Positions 33,468-46,049 of a stretch of DNA of 64,000 bases are shown in pieces (positions within the stretch are counted from its first letter, which is position 1; every line of letters starts with the position of its first letter). The notes beneath the pieces were generated by a model. That model saw nothing but the letters and a program-made list of their open reading frames with translations. It was not told where the DNA came from and ran no database searches. A program made the translations under genes and the position numbers. Source of the DNA: Yamagishiella unicocca (Eukaryota > Chlorophyta > Chlorophyceae > Chlamydomonadales > Volvocaceae); the NCBI GenBank assembly GCA_003116995.1, contig BDSL01000009.1:1-64000 (forward strand), in the 5' to 3' direction.

Positions 33468-36400
33468 ATGCAAGCTATCTTCCGCTTCTGTCACTCGCCC
33501 TGTCTTGGCCGACGTCTAGCGAAGACAACCCTGCGCGCCAACGGAGGGGCAGAGGCGGCAGCAGCGGAGGTAACAGCAATAGCGGCGGCAGGCAGCGCCA
33601 GCCGGCGCACCACGATCACTGCGCAGCTACCAGCGTCACAGGCCGGGCCAGTCTGCGTGCTGCGAGGCAGCAGCAGCGCCACTTCCAAACTCCCCGGCAT
33701 AAGCAGCAGCCGACTGAAGGCTAGGGCCAAAGTCGCCGCAATGCAGCTTGACGCTGCTATGGCGGTCTCAGCCCCGCAGGTGGAGGCAGCCGCCGCAGCT
33801 GCAAGCGCACATCCGAGGGTGGGACACGTGCAGGGGGGAAGGCTCTCTGCTGGAGTCCAGGGGGGGAAGCAGTAGTAAATGGGTTGGGCCGCCGGGCGCA
33901 GACACCTGCTGCCGGCATTGTAGCTGGCGGCAGCAGTCAGGGCAGATCACGCAGCTGTCGGCGCACAGCGCTACATAGCAGCTCGGAGGGCAGGCGGTCG
34001 GGATTAAAGGACCGAAAAGCGTAAGGCGCCAGCTTCACAGCATCCCCGTGTACGGCTTGTGGTATCTGTCCGGTACCTCCCCGTCGTCACCCTCCCGCTT
34101 GGGCCCGCTTTCGCGACCCCAAAAACCAAAACCCCGCCAGATAACTGCAGAGCCCGTAATTTTCCACTCAGCTCATCACCCACCTACCCCGCCGCTGCCC
34201 CGCGCCCTCCATCCCCCGCCCAGGCGTTCGTTCGTGCCCCCCCTGGAGCTGACACGCTGGTGGTGACCATCACACTTGGCGCCAAAACCTGCAACCTAAA
34301 TAGGCAAGTTCCGCCACGGCCGCCGCCATGGGCCGCCGCCGCCGCCCCAATCCGGCTCATACCCGCTCCCCGCGTAATGCCGCCTCCTGCTTCCGTGCAT
34401 GGTGCTGGGTTGCCCTGCCCCTTTCCCCAACCCACGGCTCCCCAACCCCGGCGGGCCCCACCCCATCTGGCACCCCTGCTGCCCGCCCATGGTTCCTTGC
34501 AGGCCCACCGACGAGCCCCTGGATAAGGCCCTCACACGTCTGGCCAAGAACCTCATATCCAAGCCGTCCAGTGAGACGGGGAGACATCAGTTGAGGGCTC
34601 CTGGGGGAAGATAGCGGGGGGACATCGCCCTGGTGGCGAGTGAACAGAGGAACTTGGGGGGGAACAGAGGAACTTGGGGGGCCAGGGCGGTATTAGCCTC
34701 GAGCCTATTGCCGACCTGCACAGCTCAGCACACGTTCACGCCGATCAGCTGGCCCCGGTATAAGGACCACAGCCCCTCCGGCCCATACGGACCTGAAGCC
34801 CTCCCCGCCTCCTGCATCCTGCACCCTGCGCGCCCACCCGTCGTCACCATAGAGAAGGAGAAGCGCAAGAAGCCCAATCCCGGGGGGCCGCCGGGAGCCA
34901 GCAGCGGCGCGGACACCTCCACCGATGAACCGGGTGCGGCTCCGGCTGTGCTGTATGAGGACCTTGAGGGGACACGGTGGGTGCCTACCTGACCGCCTGA
35001 CTGCCTGATTACCTGGGCCCTTACCTTCGTGGCCCTCGCCCACTGCCAGCCGTGCTGCCATCCTCATCCCGTGGCCCTCGTCCCTTCCCCCCAGCCATCC
35101 CGATGCACTCGTCCCAAACCCACGCACACCCCGACCCCATTTGCCCCCGGTATCACGCCTCTTCCCCGGCATAGCGTGCGCATTGTTGCTGTGGCCATGC
35201 GACGACGTCCCCGCCGACTGGCACCCGGTCCTGCCTGCCCCCAGCCCGATGGACCGCTCGCTGCTCAACGGGGAGGCCTGGCCGCGGGCTGCGCTGCTGG
35301 AGGTGGCGGGAGAGCGGTTCGTGATCGAAATCAACCCGCCCACAGTGGACAAGGTGGGGGAGGGTAGCGAGGAAGTCGTGAGGGAGGGTTGCATACATAA
35401 GATAAAACCGTTTAGGACAGCCATGAGGATGCGGTGGGGCCGGAGCGGAGACGGTACCGGAGTCGCTGACAGGCAGCGAGGAACCCGTGGGAGAGAAGGC
35501 GGCCAGGAAGTCCGGAACGATTTAGGGGACCAAGAGGCAGGAAGACTTGCTGGAAAACGGTATTGTCCGTGAGTTGGACCGTAGATTGGTTGGGAGCGGC
35601 GGCGTACGTGTATGGGGGCTCCTGGCCCCGTCCCACCGCCACAACTTGCCCCTTCTCGCTTCACCCTCTGCTGCGCCTCCCCTCCGCCGGACCCCTCCCC
35701 CACACACAGCTGTCCATCGACCGACTGGCGATGGTGGGCTACCCCGCCGCCGCCGCAGTCTCGGTGGGTCGGCGAGCTGTGGGGTGGGGAGCTGGGTTGG
35801 GTCGGAACTTGACGTGGGATGTACGACAGCAGCCTCCCCGGCGCGCCCCGCCCCAAGTTCCTCAGCATGCTTAACCAAGCGCGTGTTCCACACCGGTCTC
35901 CAACCAGGGCTTGTCCACCTTGCGTGTCAACTATGTGTTTCTTCGCTGCCCTGCCCCGCTCCCATCCCACCTCCCACCCATCCCTCCCTGCAGCTGTCAT
36001 TTGCGGAAGCCGACGCCTGCCAGTGGCGCTGGAGCGCCCAGCGGCCCGGCAGTAGCAGCTGGGTGGAGCTCGGCTGTAGCAGCCAGCACTACACCCCCGC
36101 CCCCGCCGACGAGGGCAGCGTCCTGCGAGTGGAATGCGCTCCTGCGGCCAGGCGCCAGACGGCGAGTGGCGCAGAGTTGTGGCTGGGCGAGCCGGTAGCT
36201 GGAACCACGGGTGGGTGCCCAGGGACACCACGTTGGCACCCAACCTAAAACACTGCCGCCACATCCCACCCAATGCATCTCGAATCGTCTGTCCTATGCG
36301 GTTCTAATTTCGTACACGGCTTTTTCTTGCAACCCAACTCCCCGCTCTTCCCCGCCTCGCCCCTCCCCTCCGTAGGTTCCGTGCAGTGCGGCCCCGCCAG

Positions 36401-39400
36401 CTGTTCCGCAACCATCCGCTGCGGGCATACGCCCGGTCCCGTGACGTCGCCCGCCTTCCGTATCATGTCGTACAACATCCTGGCCGACCAGTACGCCGGG
36501 TCCGACTACGCCCAGAAGGTGCTGTTCAACTACTGCCCCAAGGAGTGAGTGCGGGGTCCAGGAGAAGCGCAGGGCGTGGTTCGTTGCTTCACCGGTAACC
36601 CCCGACAGGCCCTTCACTCCTCCCCGGCGGCCCCAACCTAACCTCGGGAGCATGTGCTTGGGGTTTGGGCCGCACCGCGGCTTTGAATGCGGGATTACAT
36701 GGGCATCAGGCGCGGAAAGACTCAAACCACCTCCACAAACGTCTTTGAACGCGTCTTACCCGTTAAGTGTCCTAAAACCCTGATGTTCGGCTGCCTGCTG
36801 CTGCTGCCCCCCTTCCCCCCAGGTGCCTGGACCCCGGCTACCGGCGCTCCTTGGTGCTGCGGGAGGTCCTCGGCTATCACAGCGACGTGGTGTGTCTGCA
36901 GGAGGTGGATGAGCGAGCCTTCACGGACTTCCTGGCGCTGCACATGGGGCTGCACGGTGGGGCCGGGGGGAGGCGGCAGGGGTAGCGGCAGGAGTGGCGC
37001 CAAAACGCAGGGGGCCGGGCGGGCCGGGGTGAGAGGCGGCTCGGATATGCAGGTCAGGGCGGCCGAATATTTCACCCAATAAAGCATCACTGCAGCCGTG
37101 CAAGGGGTGTGGGCAGAGTGGATCCACGGAAACCGACAACAGTCCCAGCAGGCCGAGTGTAGGGGTTGAGGGTTTAGGGGGCCGTTAGCTCCGGCTGGAC
37201 AGGCGGAAGTGACGACGCAACAGCTGATCCACCTCGCTCCATAATCATCGTCTGTTCTCCTCCCGTCTCCTCCCCGACCACCTGCTTGCAGGCTACTCCG
37301 GCCACTTCACCAACAAGCAGGGCAAGGTGCGTGAGGGCAGCGCCACCTTCTGGCGCACCTCCCGCTTCATCGCCCTGGCGCACCACGACATCCGCCTGCG
37401 GGAGGCCTTCAAGCTGCCGCTGCCGCCGCTGCACTCCCAGTTCGAGCCCCTGCTCGCAGCCAGTAGCGAGCTGGCCACGGCGCTGCAGCAGGTCACCACC
37501 ATCGCTCAGGCCACCCTTCTGGCGCCTGTGGGGGCCGACCCAGAGGGCGGAGGTGGGGGCAGCGCGGGCTGGGGCCGGGGAGCAAGAGGCGATGGAGAGG
37601 CGCGCGAAGGGCTCCTCTGTGCTGTAGCTCAGTCCACCCCGCACCCTTCCAAACCCAAGACCTGCTAACAGTATAGCCGCCAAGAAATGCTACCAAACCA
37701 GGCCCGCGGCACCTTTTAATTCAGTCGACCCTCGTAGCGTATGACCTCACCTCCAGCAGCCTTAAGTTTTGTCCCTCCCCATTTTCCCTGACCCGCGGGT
37801 CGCACCTGCCTGCGCCGCAGAGGGCTGCCTCTGTGTGGTCAATACGCACCTGTTCTTCCACCCTTACGCGCCGCATATCCGCACCATGCACACCGCCGCC
37901 ATACTGGAGGAGGCCGCGGCCTTCCTGGAGCGCTGCGCCAGCAGCCCCGACCCGCAGGTGGCGGCGGCGCTGCGAGGGCGGCGACCCACGGTCCTCTTCG
38001 TGGGCGACCTCAATAGCGACCTCAACGACGGCATTCCAGGTGGGTCCAAAGGAAGCCCGTGGGCAATCCGGCAGTGCGGGCGGGAGGCATGTTGGTGGTG
38101 ATGGGATGATGGTGATCGGGGGACATCCAGGCGGACGGTAGTGTACATAACGTTCCCTGGCCCCCTGTCCCTCCCGCTGCTGGCGCCAGGTGTCGTGGAG
38201 CTGCTGCGGCGGGGCAAGCTGCCAGCTGACTACTGGGACTGGGTGCAGGGCGCCGCATTCAAGTGGGGCATGGTGGGTGGCGGCCTGGCGGGGGAGGCGT
38301 AGGTGGGCGGGTAGCGAGGATCCGATTGGCCGGCAGCGGTAGGTGGGGGCCCCCGGCTGCGGCCTATTCGTGTGTTGCGTGGCTTTAAGTTGACCCTCGG
38401 GCTACCCTACTGGGCAGGCTCCGAGGCCTCTGCAGGGCGTGGCATGCGTCTCCAGCGTGCCGTAGCGACTGCTCGCTCGACGTTCGTAACCCAGCGGCTG
38501 AAGTGTGTTTGCCGAGCTGGAATGCGGACGCCACCGCCTCTGCAGGGCGAGGAGGACGCAGAAGTGATGGCCGAGGGAACCGCGCAGATCGCCGCCGCTT
38601 CCGCCGCGAACTCGACAGCAGGTGCAGCTGCGATTTCAGCAGTTGCAGCAGCAGCAACAGCAGTAGCGGCGCCGGAGGCATCCACGAAAGCAACCCCGAC
38701 CGCAGCCGACGGGACCGCCGCCCCAGGCATGGACGCGGTTGCTGCGGCCGCTGGATCGCTCTTTGCCGCTGACGGCCACGCCTTCGACAGCGCCGCCGCC
38801 GCCCCGCACCGCCCCATCGCCGTCACCGGCATCGACATCGCGCTGCCCTTCGTACTGCGAAGCGCCGATGACCTGGCAACGCCGTACACGAACTACACGT
38901 CGGGATACAAGGCCCTCTTGGACTACGTGTGGTGGGTGCCGTAGGGCCTGAGGTGTGGGGCCCTGCGACAGTGTTAGGCCTAAGCTGCTTCGGGGCTATG
39001 TACCGGTGCCGGCATTGGCAGGCGTATATGAGAAGCTTTCATCGTGAACTGTGTGATGTGCACCTGCCCCCGCAGGTACGAGGAGTCCGCTTTGCGGGTG
39101 CTGCGCTCCGCGCCTATTCCCACAGTTGCTGAGCTGGGCTCCTTCATCCCCTCGCCCGCCTTCCCCTCGGACCACCTGGCGGTGAGTGACTGCCGCTGGC
39201 CCTGCTGCCCGAGGTGGATGTGGCGGCAGGACACATCACCCCACACGTCGACTCGTCGAGCGCAGCACCAAGAAGTGGTTGCTCCTCCCCCGTCGTGGAT
39301 TGCCCCCTTCCCCGTCCTGACAGCCCTTCGTTGCAACCACGTGCCATGAAGGCGCACTGTCCGAATGCTGCCCCCAACGCCAACAAGGATGACTGCCTCC

Positions 39401-39471
39401 CCACACTCCGCCAATCGCCACAGGTGGTTTACGACATGGAGTGGCGCCGCGAAGGAGAGGGGCGAGCGTGA
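33468..39471 (+). CDS. PDE12: Mitochondrial PDE12-like 2',5'-phosphodiesterase / deadenylase
   Basis: An exonuclease-endonuclease-phosphatase (EEP) family enzyme. PDE12 relatives cleave 2',5'-oligoadenylates and remove poly(A) from mitochondrial RNA. Predicted exons: 33468-33779, 34224-34303, 34503-34570, 34853-34976, 35245-35353, 35710-35763, 35994-36210, 36376-36544, 36823-36956, 37292-37552, 37821-38039, 38190-38272, 38546-38931, 39076-39181, 39424-39471. They sum to 2370 bp (789 residues) in one frame. The N-terminus (MQAIFRFCHSPCLGRRLAK) is Arg-rich and acid-free, like a mitochondrial presequence. Catalytic motifs are SYNILAD (about 353), LQEVD (405), GDLNSD (572) and SDH (772). Exon 13 carries an Ala/Thr-rich insertion of roughly 90 residues. 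The second intron begins GC (AG|GCAAGT). The first exon and its donor are the least certain parts. Confidence 0.88.
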
Positions 39472-40423
39472 GGGTGGCCAAGGCCCTCCTGGCCTCCTGC
39501 TGTGAGGTCCGCGCTCCTCCCGCTGCCGCCTCTGGCCCATGCCTGACGGCTGCTGTGTTACATGCACGGTGAACGTGTCCACGTTACCCCTCGCCGCAGA
39601 CGAATTCTAAATGTCGTGGCCTAGGACGCACCTACCAAGTATACAGACATGGCCCAGCAGCGTCGCAGCTCTCGTAAACCAGCATCCACACGACCAGGAT
39701 CACAAAATCGAGACGCTGTACAGATCATAGGAGGGCAGGTCACGGCATCTTGGATCGCGCGTCACGCACATGCAGCGGAATTCCGACGCGGAAGGTTCCC
39801 CTGAGGCGCTTTATACGCTTTTGGTCTGACCGTCACGCGGAAAAGGCACCCTAAGCCCTCTCCCCGCACATTCAGTGACAGGACCCTGTGGGCCCCCCGG
39901 TCACACACCCGACTACCCTCTCCAATTCTCCCATCGTAACTGGTGTATTCAGCCCGCACGGCAAACGAACCCTCCAAGGGCCCGCATATTGGCTGCTCCG
40001 AAACCGCAATCACGTCTCCCAAGTCCTGCATCCCTCCCGCCGGCAAACCCCGCGCATCGAGAGCTGGCAGCACCTCCGCGCCCCACGCCAAGCAAGGCCA
40101 TTACAGAGTCCTCTATCACGGGCAATTCAAGTCACGATGCTCCCGAACCGCCCAGGCCTCATCGCCCGGGGGCCCAGGCGCGATATGCTACCTACAGTGA
40201 TCAAGGACCTAGCATCAAGGGAGAACAAGCACGGAAACAAACCGGGCCGATGGGTGGTTGTGCGACGAGAAAGCCACCCGCCAGGTGCAGTGCCGCCATC
40301 CCGTGACTGCACTGGCTGCCCAGAGCACACTTGCCCGGCCGCCACGTCGCTGCCGCCCGTGCTATCGCCACGTCACCATGATCATCATCACCGCCACCAC
40401 GACCGCCGCCACTGCCGGTTCCC
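39472..40423. other. Convergent 3' intergenic region
   Basis: It lies between the stop codons of the plus-strand phosphodiesterase and the minus-strand golgin-like gene and presumably holds both 3' UTRs. No gene was seen; open frames such as 39888-40553 have no family features. Confidence 0.6.
40101..40105 (-). promoter_or_regulatory. Likely TGTAA polyadenylation signal of the golgin-like gene
   Basis: ttaca (TGTAA on the minus strand) lies about 320 bp past the stop at 40424, a typical algal 3' UTR length. Confidence 0.45.
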
Positions 40424-43400
40424 TCACACAGACGGTAGTACCTTGTGGTCCGCCACCGCCTTGATGGCCTCACTGCTGCCGCACAGCGTCGCCATGTCAG
40501 GGGCGTTGCGCGTGAACGACACCATCACCGCGATGTGCAGCACCAGCAGGTAGGCGATGATGAGCCACGCGCGGACGGAGATGTGGCCGGTGGCGCGGCG
40601 GAGGGCACCCGCGCGGTCCTTGTCGGCCTGGGAGCGGGGCCGCGGCACAGTGGGCGTTGGGGTCTCCACGTCCTCGCTCTTCCACCGCAGCCGGTCGTCC
40701 TTCCACATCTCCAGACCCAGACCTGCAGCGCCCCGGGGCGGCGGCGGTGGCGGTGAACAGTGGCAGGTGGCAATGGTGGGCCATGGCAGGTGGCAATGGC
40801 GGCTAATGGTGGGTTGCCGCCAAACACGGCTGCGCCGCCCGCTACCGTCCGCTCTGCCTGCCTGGCCAGAGGAAGACCGCGTCACGTGGCCCCTTCGCTC
40901 GCATCACCCAGACAGCGCCACGCCATGGTCGCCCAGGCCCCACAGCCTATGCCTGCGTCCTGGGTCCCGCCTTCGCGCTACCCAGGCAGCTTCCCTTCCA
41001 CGCTACCCTGCCCTATCGCTCATGTGTCGCAATACGCGTTTCTCCGCTGCAACCCCTCTCCAACCTCCCCTCCCGCACCCACCCGCCAGCACGTCCTCCT
41101 TGCTGGGCAGCTGGAACAGCGACATGACCGCCTTGCTGCTGGTGCGCAGCTGAGAGATTTCGCCCTCCAGCTCCTCCACACGCCGCATAGCGGCAGCCAC
41201 CTCGGCGCCGGCCTTCTCAGCGGTCTCGCGCTCTGCGGTGCCAACGTCAAGCATCATTCCAAGAAATGCGATCAGCGCTCCGTTCCCACACTTGAGCTGG
41301 CTCCCACTTCTCCATGCCCTTCACACCAAGGGAGCCACGTCCAGCACGCCAAACAATCCGCCACCCATCCGCCTGCCCAACACCCATTGTGCCATTACAT
41401 TCTGCTCCGAAAACCGCTCGAACCTACCGCCCGCCCGCCCTGTTCCCCACCACTCACGCGCAGCAGTGACCCCCTCCAGCTGCTTCTCCACCCCGGCCAG
41501 CGCCGACGAGGCCGCCTCCGCCCGCTCCGACTGCCGCCGCATCTCTCGCTCCAATTCGGTGATGGTAGCGGCCGCGGTGGCCCGCTCGCGATCCAGCTCG
41601 GACCGCAGGGAGGCGAGAGAGGAATCCAGCACGCGCGCGCGGGCGTCAGACTGGGGGAGGGAGGAGGGCGTGTATGGAGGGGAAGTGGGGGCAGTGCGGG
41701 AGTGTGGATCGGGTATGTGTGGGGTTTCGAGGAAGACCCGTGGATCCAGAAAACACCGTTTAGAACAGGTACTTTGTGGGGAGGGGAGGGTGCGTGGATG
41801 ATTTACCCCCACCCCACCACTCACCTTCCCAGATTCACAGCCCATAATGGCAACGCATTCAATGCCAGCAACATCCCTCTCACATCTCCCACGTCCTCTC
41901 CCCTCCCCCTGCACTGTCATCACACACCCCTCCCTCCACCTGCGCCCTCGGCACCACACCACCTGCTATCGGTTGCTTCGCCTCAAACACGCCTTCTTAC
42001 GCTTCCCCCGCACCTCCTGCTTGTCGAATTTAACTTGCTCCAGCTCCGCCTGCAGCTGCTGCCGGGCCGCCTCCGCCGCGTGGGCCACTGCAGTGGCCTC
42101 CACCTCACGCGCCACGGCCCGCTCCGCTGCCGCCTCCGCCGCCACCGCCAGGTTGCCGGCGGCGGATGCGTCCCGCGTGCGTGCCTCCGCTTCCGCCGCG
42201 GCCTCGTCCGCCGACGCCAGCGCCAGGCGCAGCTCCTCCTTGGTCTCCTCCAGTGACCTGTGCGCAGCGCGGACCTGGGTCTGCGGGTGCGGGGTAGTGA
42301 GCAGGTGGTTGCAGGGAAAACCCGTGTATGAAAAGAAACCGGTTAGGACAGACGTGGACAGGTGGCGGGAGGGAAAACTCGTGTACTAAAGGGAGACCGT
42401 TGAGGACAGACGTGGGCAGGTGGTGGGAGGGAGAGGTGGGGGGTGACGAGCGGATGGGTAAGGGTCGCAGCCGGAAAGTCTTCGGAACAGCAACCCAGGA
42501 CGATCACACGGCCTCCAGCGACTGGTTTCGCTGACGTGCCACTGGGTCACTACCAGTCTGACACTGCCCGATTGCGCCTTGCTCCAGACACACACAGCCA
42601 TAACCCTGCGTGCACTTTTGTGGTCCTACCACAACGGCTACGACGATCGCCCACCCCCTCTTTCCCTCGAAACCCCTTCGCTCGCTCCGCCCCGGCCCGC
42701 AAGGACCGCCCTTCCCGCCCTCTCCCGCACCTGCAGCTCGTCCCGTTCCGCCTCCAGCTCGCGCTGCACCTTGCCCACCGCCGCCTTGACGGCGTTGTTG
42801 AACACGCGCGCGCGCCGCTCGCTCTCGGCCTTGAGCACCTCACTCATACCCTGAGCCTCCGCGCGGCTGCTGCGCTCCGCCTCCGCGGCGGCCAGCGCGG
42901 CGTGGGCCTCCGCCTGCGTGCGCAACGACCCAGCCCAAACACATTCAGCATGACACGGGCGACGGCAGCCTCAGCCGTCAGCAGCCAGCCGCGGGCCATT
43001 CCAACCACTCCGACCCCCTGGGACCCACCTCTCCACAGAATCCCCCCTCAGCCATGCCATATCCAGCCCATTCCCTAAGCCCCTGCCCCAACCGTAACAG
43101 CCGTCCCGGCCGCGCCCTCCACCCCAAACCCCGCCCTTCCCCGGCCGGGTAATGAGCCCGCCGCACCTCCGCCTCCCTGCGCAGGCGGTCCGCCTCGTTG
43201 CGGGCCTGCTCTGCCTCCTGGCGCGCAGTGTCCGCCACCGCGGCCCGCGCCTCCGCGGCCTCCTTGGCCGCCACCGCCGCCATGGCCTTGCGCACCGCCA
43301 CCGCCAGCTCGCCCCGCAGGACGTCCAGCTCGGCCGTCTCAACCACCTGAGGGCGAGGAGGGGAAGCGGGCGCGAGGCAGTGAGAGGGGTACGGGTTTGG

Positions 43401-46049
43401 AGGCGTGCCGTGCCGAAGCCAAGGTGCCCCTCCGGTCCCCTGGAGTCCACCCTGGAGCCTCACGACATCGCCATTGCCGACGACTAACGCCATGTCAAGA
43501 CCTCCTTTCGTCCGCGCGAACCCCAGCCCCAGCACCCAACACCCGACCGCCGCCCCCATCCCCACGACGGCATCTCGGTCACACACGTTTTCACGTTAAT
43601 TTACCTCCGCCGGGTCCCCTGAGGAGCACGGCACCGCCACCCATTCACTCCGCTCCACCCTTCCCCGCCCAGCCTCCGCCCCCACCTGGCTGCTCTCCTG
43701 CTGCTCCTTAGCTTCTAGCTGCGACTTGACCTTGTTCAGCGCCCGCTCCGCCGCCGCTGCCTCCTTGCGCGCCGCCGCCACCGCAACGTTCGCGTCCGCG
43801 GCCTCCTTCTTGGCGGTGCGCGCCGCGGCAGCCTGCTCAGCCGCCGCCGCCTGAGCCTGCCGCATGGTCGCCTCGACCCTGGAGGCCGAGGGAGGGACGG
43901 AGGACGGGGGGAAGGCGGGCGCTCTTCCTCGTCCTCTTCCGTGCCCCAGCCCGGTAGCCGCGCCCGACCCCACGCACCCCTCCGCCGCACCTGACAACCT
44001 CCTCCGACAGCCTCACGCACTCGTCCATGCTCTTCTTAAGCAGCCCCTTCATGTCGTCGTACGCCTGAGAAGGGCGCACATGAGAAGGGCGCACACGGCG
44101 CAACGGAGCGCGTTGCCAGGAGGTGTCGGCTTATACACCGGCCGGTGTGCTCGCTCCAGCATCCCAGCTCTCAACAGCGACAGATATGCGCAGCAACGGG
44201 CCTCCGCCCCTGCCGCCAGCGACCCAGATGGCGCGGCGGCTTCGCACGGGGCTGCGCACCGCACCGCCTGGCCTGCTGGGGGCTTAACGCACACTTCAGA
44301 TCGCGTGACAGCCCCGACCAGGCCCACCACTGCGCGCTGACGCAAGGGACACCATAATCGCGCCGTGGCAGCTCGCTGTGCTGCAGCAGCGCCCTCCCAA
44401 GACCCTCCGTACAGGCCGCCACACCGCACCTTCTTCATGTCCGCATACGCCTTCCGCAAATCCGCCTCGCCCTCCATCTGCTGCTGCGTTCGCCCGCTGG
44501 CCGCCGCCTCCCCACCGCCGGCCCCGCCGCCGCTTGCGCGCCGGCTGTCGCGGGCGGCCGGCGTCGGCGTTGAGGCTGAGGTGGCGGCCGGCGGTGGGGC
44601 GGCGGTGGGGGGCAGCGGCGGACGGGTAGTGCTGGCGCTGGCACTGCTGCCAGGGCCGTCGGCCGTCGTCTCCGCAGCAGAAGATGACGGCGTTGCTGCT
44701 GGCGCCGAGGGGCTGGAGCCCGCGGGCGCTGACGAAGCCGTGGGGACCCCGGCGGTGGACTCGGTACTGGGTTCCCCCTGCCCCCGGCCTCCCCGAGACG
44801 CAGCTGATGATGGTGTTGAGCCGCCAGCGGGTGGCGTCCGAGCAGCGGGAGCAGCACTTGGCAACTCTGCTGACAAGGCCTCCGCCGTACGTGCCGTACG
44901 GGAGCGCGTGTTGAAGGCGTATGACGGGGTGCCGGCGCCGCGGGGTGATGTGGCGTCGGCGGCTGGCGCGGTGGCCTAGTGAGGGATGGGCGGGGGCAGG
45001 ACCGAGGCGGCGGGGCGAGTTAGTCTTTTGCAGAGGCCATGCGGGCGTGCTCTTTGTGCGTGAGATTGTGCGTGCCACAGGCCCTGCCCATCGCCACCCG
45101 GCCCGCCGTCCCGCGTTCGGCCACCCAACGGGAGTATGTGCATTCAGTTAAAAAAGCGGGTGCAAATTCTGCTCTCGCAAGACCCATCTTGCCTGCTCCG
45201 TTCTGCGTTTGCTGCTGCCGTTCGAGGTACTTCCAACCGGGGTATCGGATCCGGAAGGAGCGCCTGCAGGCGGTGGGCAGGCACGGGATTGCATGGCCGT
45301 GAGCATGGCCGGGGGAAGGGGCTCCCGCTGGACGGGTAGGTAGGCGGGCTGTCGGGCACCAACCTGACGAGCCAACAACCGTCGCAGCGGTCACCAAAGG
45401 CGCCGTCGATGATGAGAGAGGTTCCTGGTATTCTGAAGATGCAGGTGCACCCGTTGTTGCTGGTGGAGCCGGGGTTGAGCCCCGGCGACCGGATTTGGTG
45501 CTCGAGGAATTAGCCTCCTGCTTGGCCGCATCCGAGCCATGCCTGTTATGCTCAGCTCCATCCGTCTGGGCGGAAGGAGCCGCTGAGTCTATTAGAGGCG
45601 GGAAGCCGATCGACACTGGCCCAGACTGCGGTACCTTCGTTGCCCGTGGCGCAGACGCATCCTCCCGTTCGGATGGCGCGCCGTCGAACGAGGAGACCTG
45701 AAGGCTTGTACCAGCTCCATCTGCCCCTTCCCAACTACAAGCAGAAAGGTAATGTCAGAAGGTTGTTCGCCCAGACGGTTGCCTCGCCCCGTAATAGCTT
45801 TCGCACCTTTCGCCCTCATATTGTTGGTTAGTAGCCTGTTGCTGCTGTGAGATAGGATGCACAGAACAAGTTGCCCTTGTCAGAACTTTGGGCATAAGTT
45901 GACAACGGTGGCAGACCATGCCCAACTGGGCAGCATACCTGGATGGTGTGCACGCCTGACCGGACCTCGCTTATTGCAACATTTGAGAATTCTTTCACGC
46001 CTTCTTGCACGGCTGCCTTTAGCTGTTCGAGGTTCTTCCACATATCCAT
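40424..46049 (-). CDS. Golgin-like coiled-coil protein with C-terminal membrane anchor
   Basis: Predicted minus-strand exons are 46049-45939, 45697-45395, 44975-44430, 44064-43991, 43878-43686, 43346-43167, 42913-42731, 42280-42014, 41650-41458, 41232-41083 and 40722-40424 (832 residues, all phases closing). The N-terminus MDMWKNLEQLKAAVQEG is followed by a Ser/Ala/Pro-rich segment (about 40-290). A long Ala/Glu/Arg heptad-rich coiled coil then spans about 300-735. A single membrane helix, AWLIIAYLLVLHIAVMVSF, lies near 784-803 with a short tail. This layout is that of golgin-84/CASP tethers, which sit in Golgi membranes and capture vesicles; that role is inferred from architecture only. Boundaries of exon 2 are the least certain. 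A second in-frame ATG at 46043 could be used. Another membrane-anchored coiled-coil family cannot be excluded. Confidence 0.75.
42313..42427. repeat. Intronic direct repeat, about 58 bp twice
   Basis: Within the intron between exons 7 and 8 of the golgin-like gene, two adjacent copies run from ggaaaac.cgtgta to gacaggtgg or its variant. Each contains an accggttaggacag or accgttgaggacag core that also occurs in other introns (near 35404 and 41752). Confidence 0.65.

Noticed and set aside
34705..36273. 522-residue minus-strand open frame
   Set aside because: It runs antisense across several exons and introns of the PDE12-like gene and shows only GC-rich Pro/Arg/Ser composition.
40760..42256. 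498-residue plus-strand open frame
   Set aside because: Antisense shadow of golgin-like exons whose coiled-coil coding and splice phases are consistent on the minus strand.
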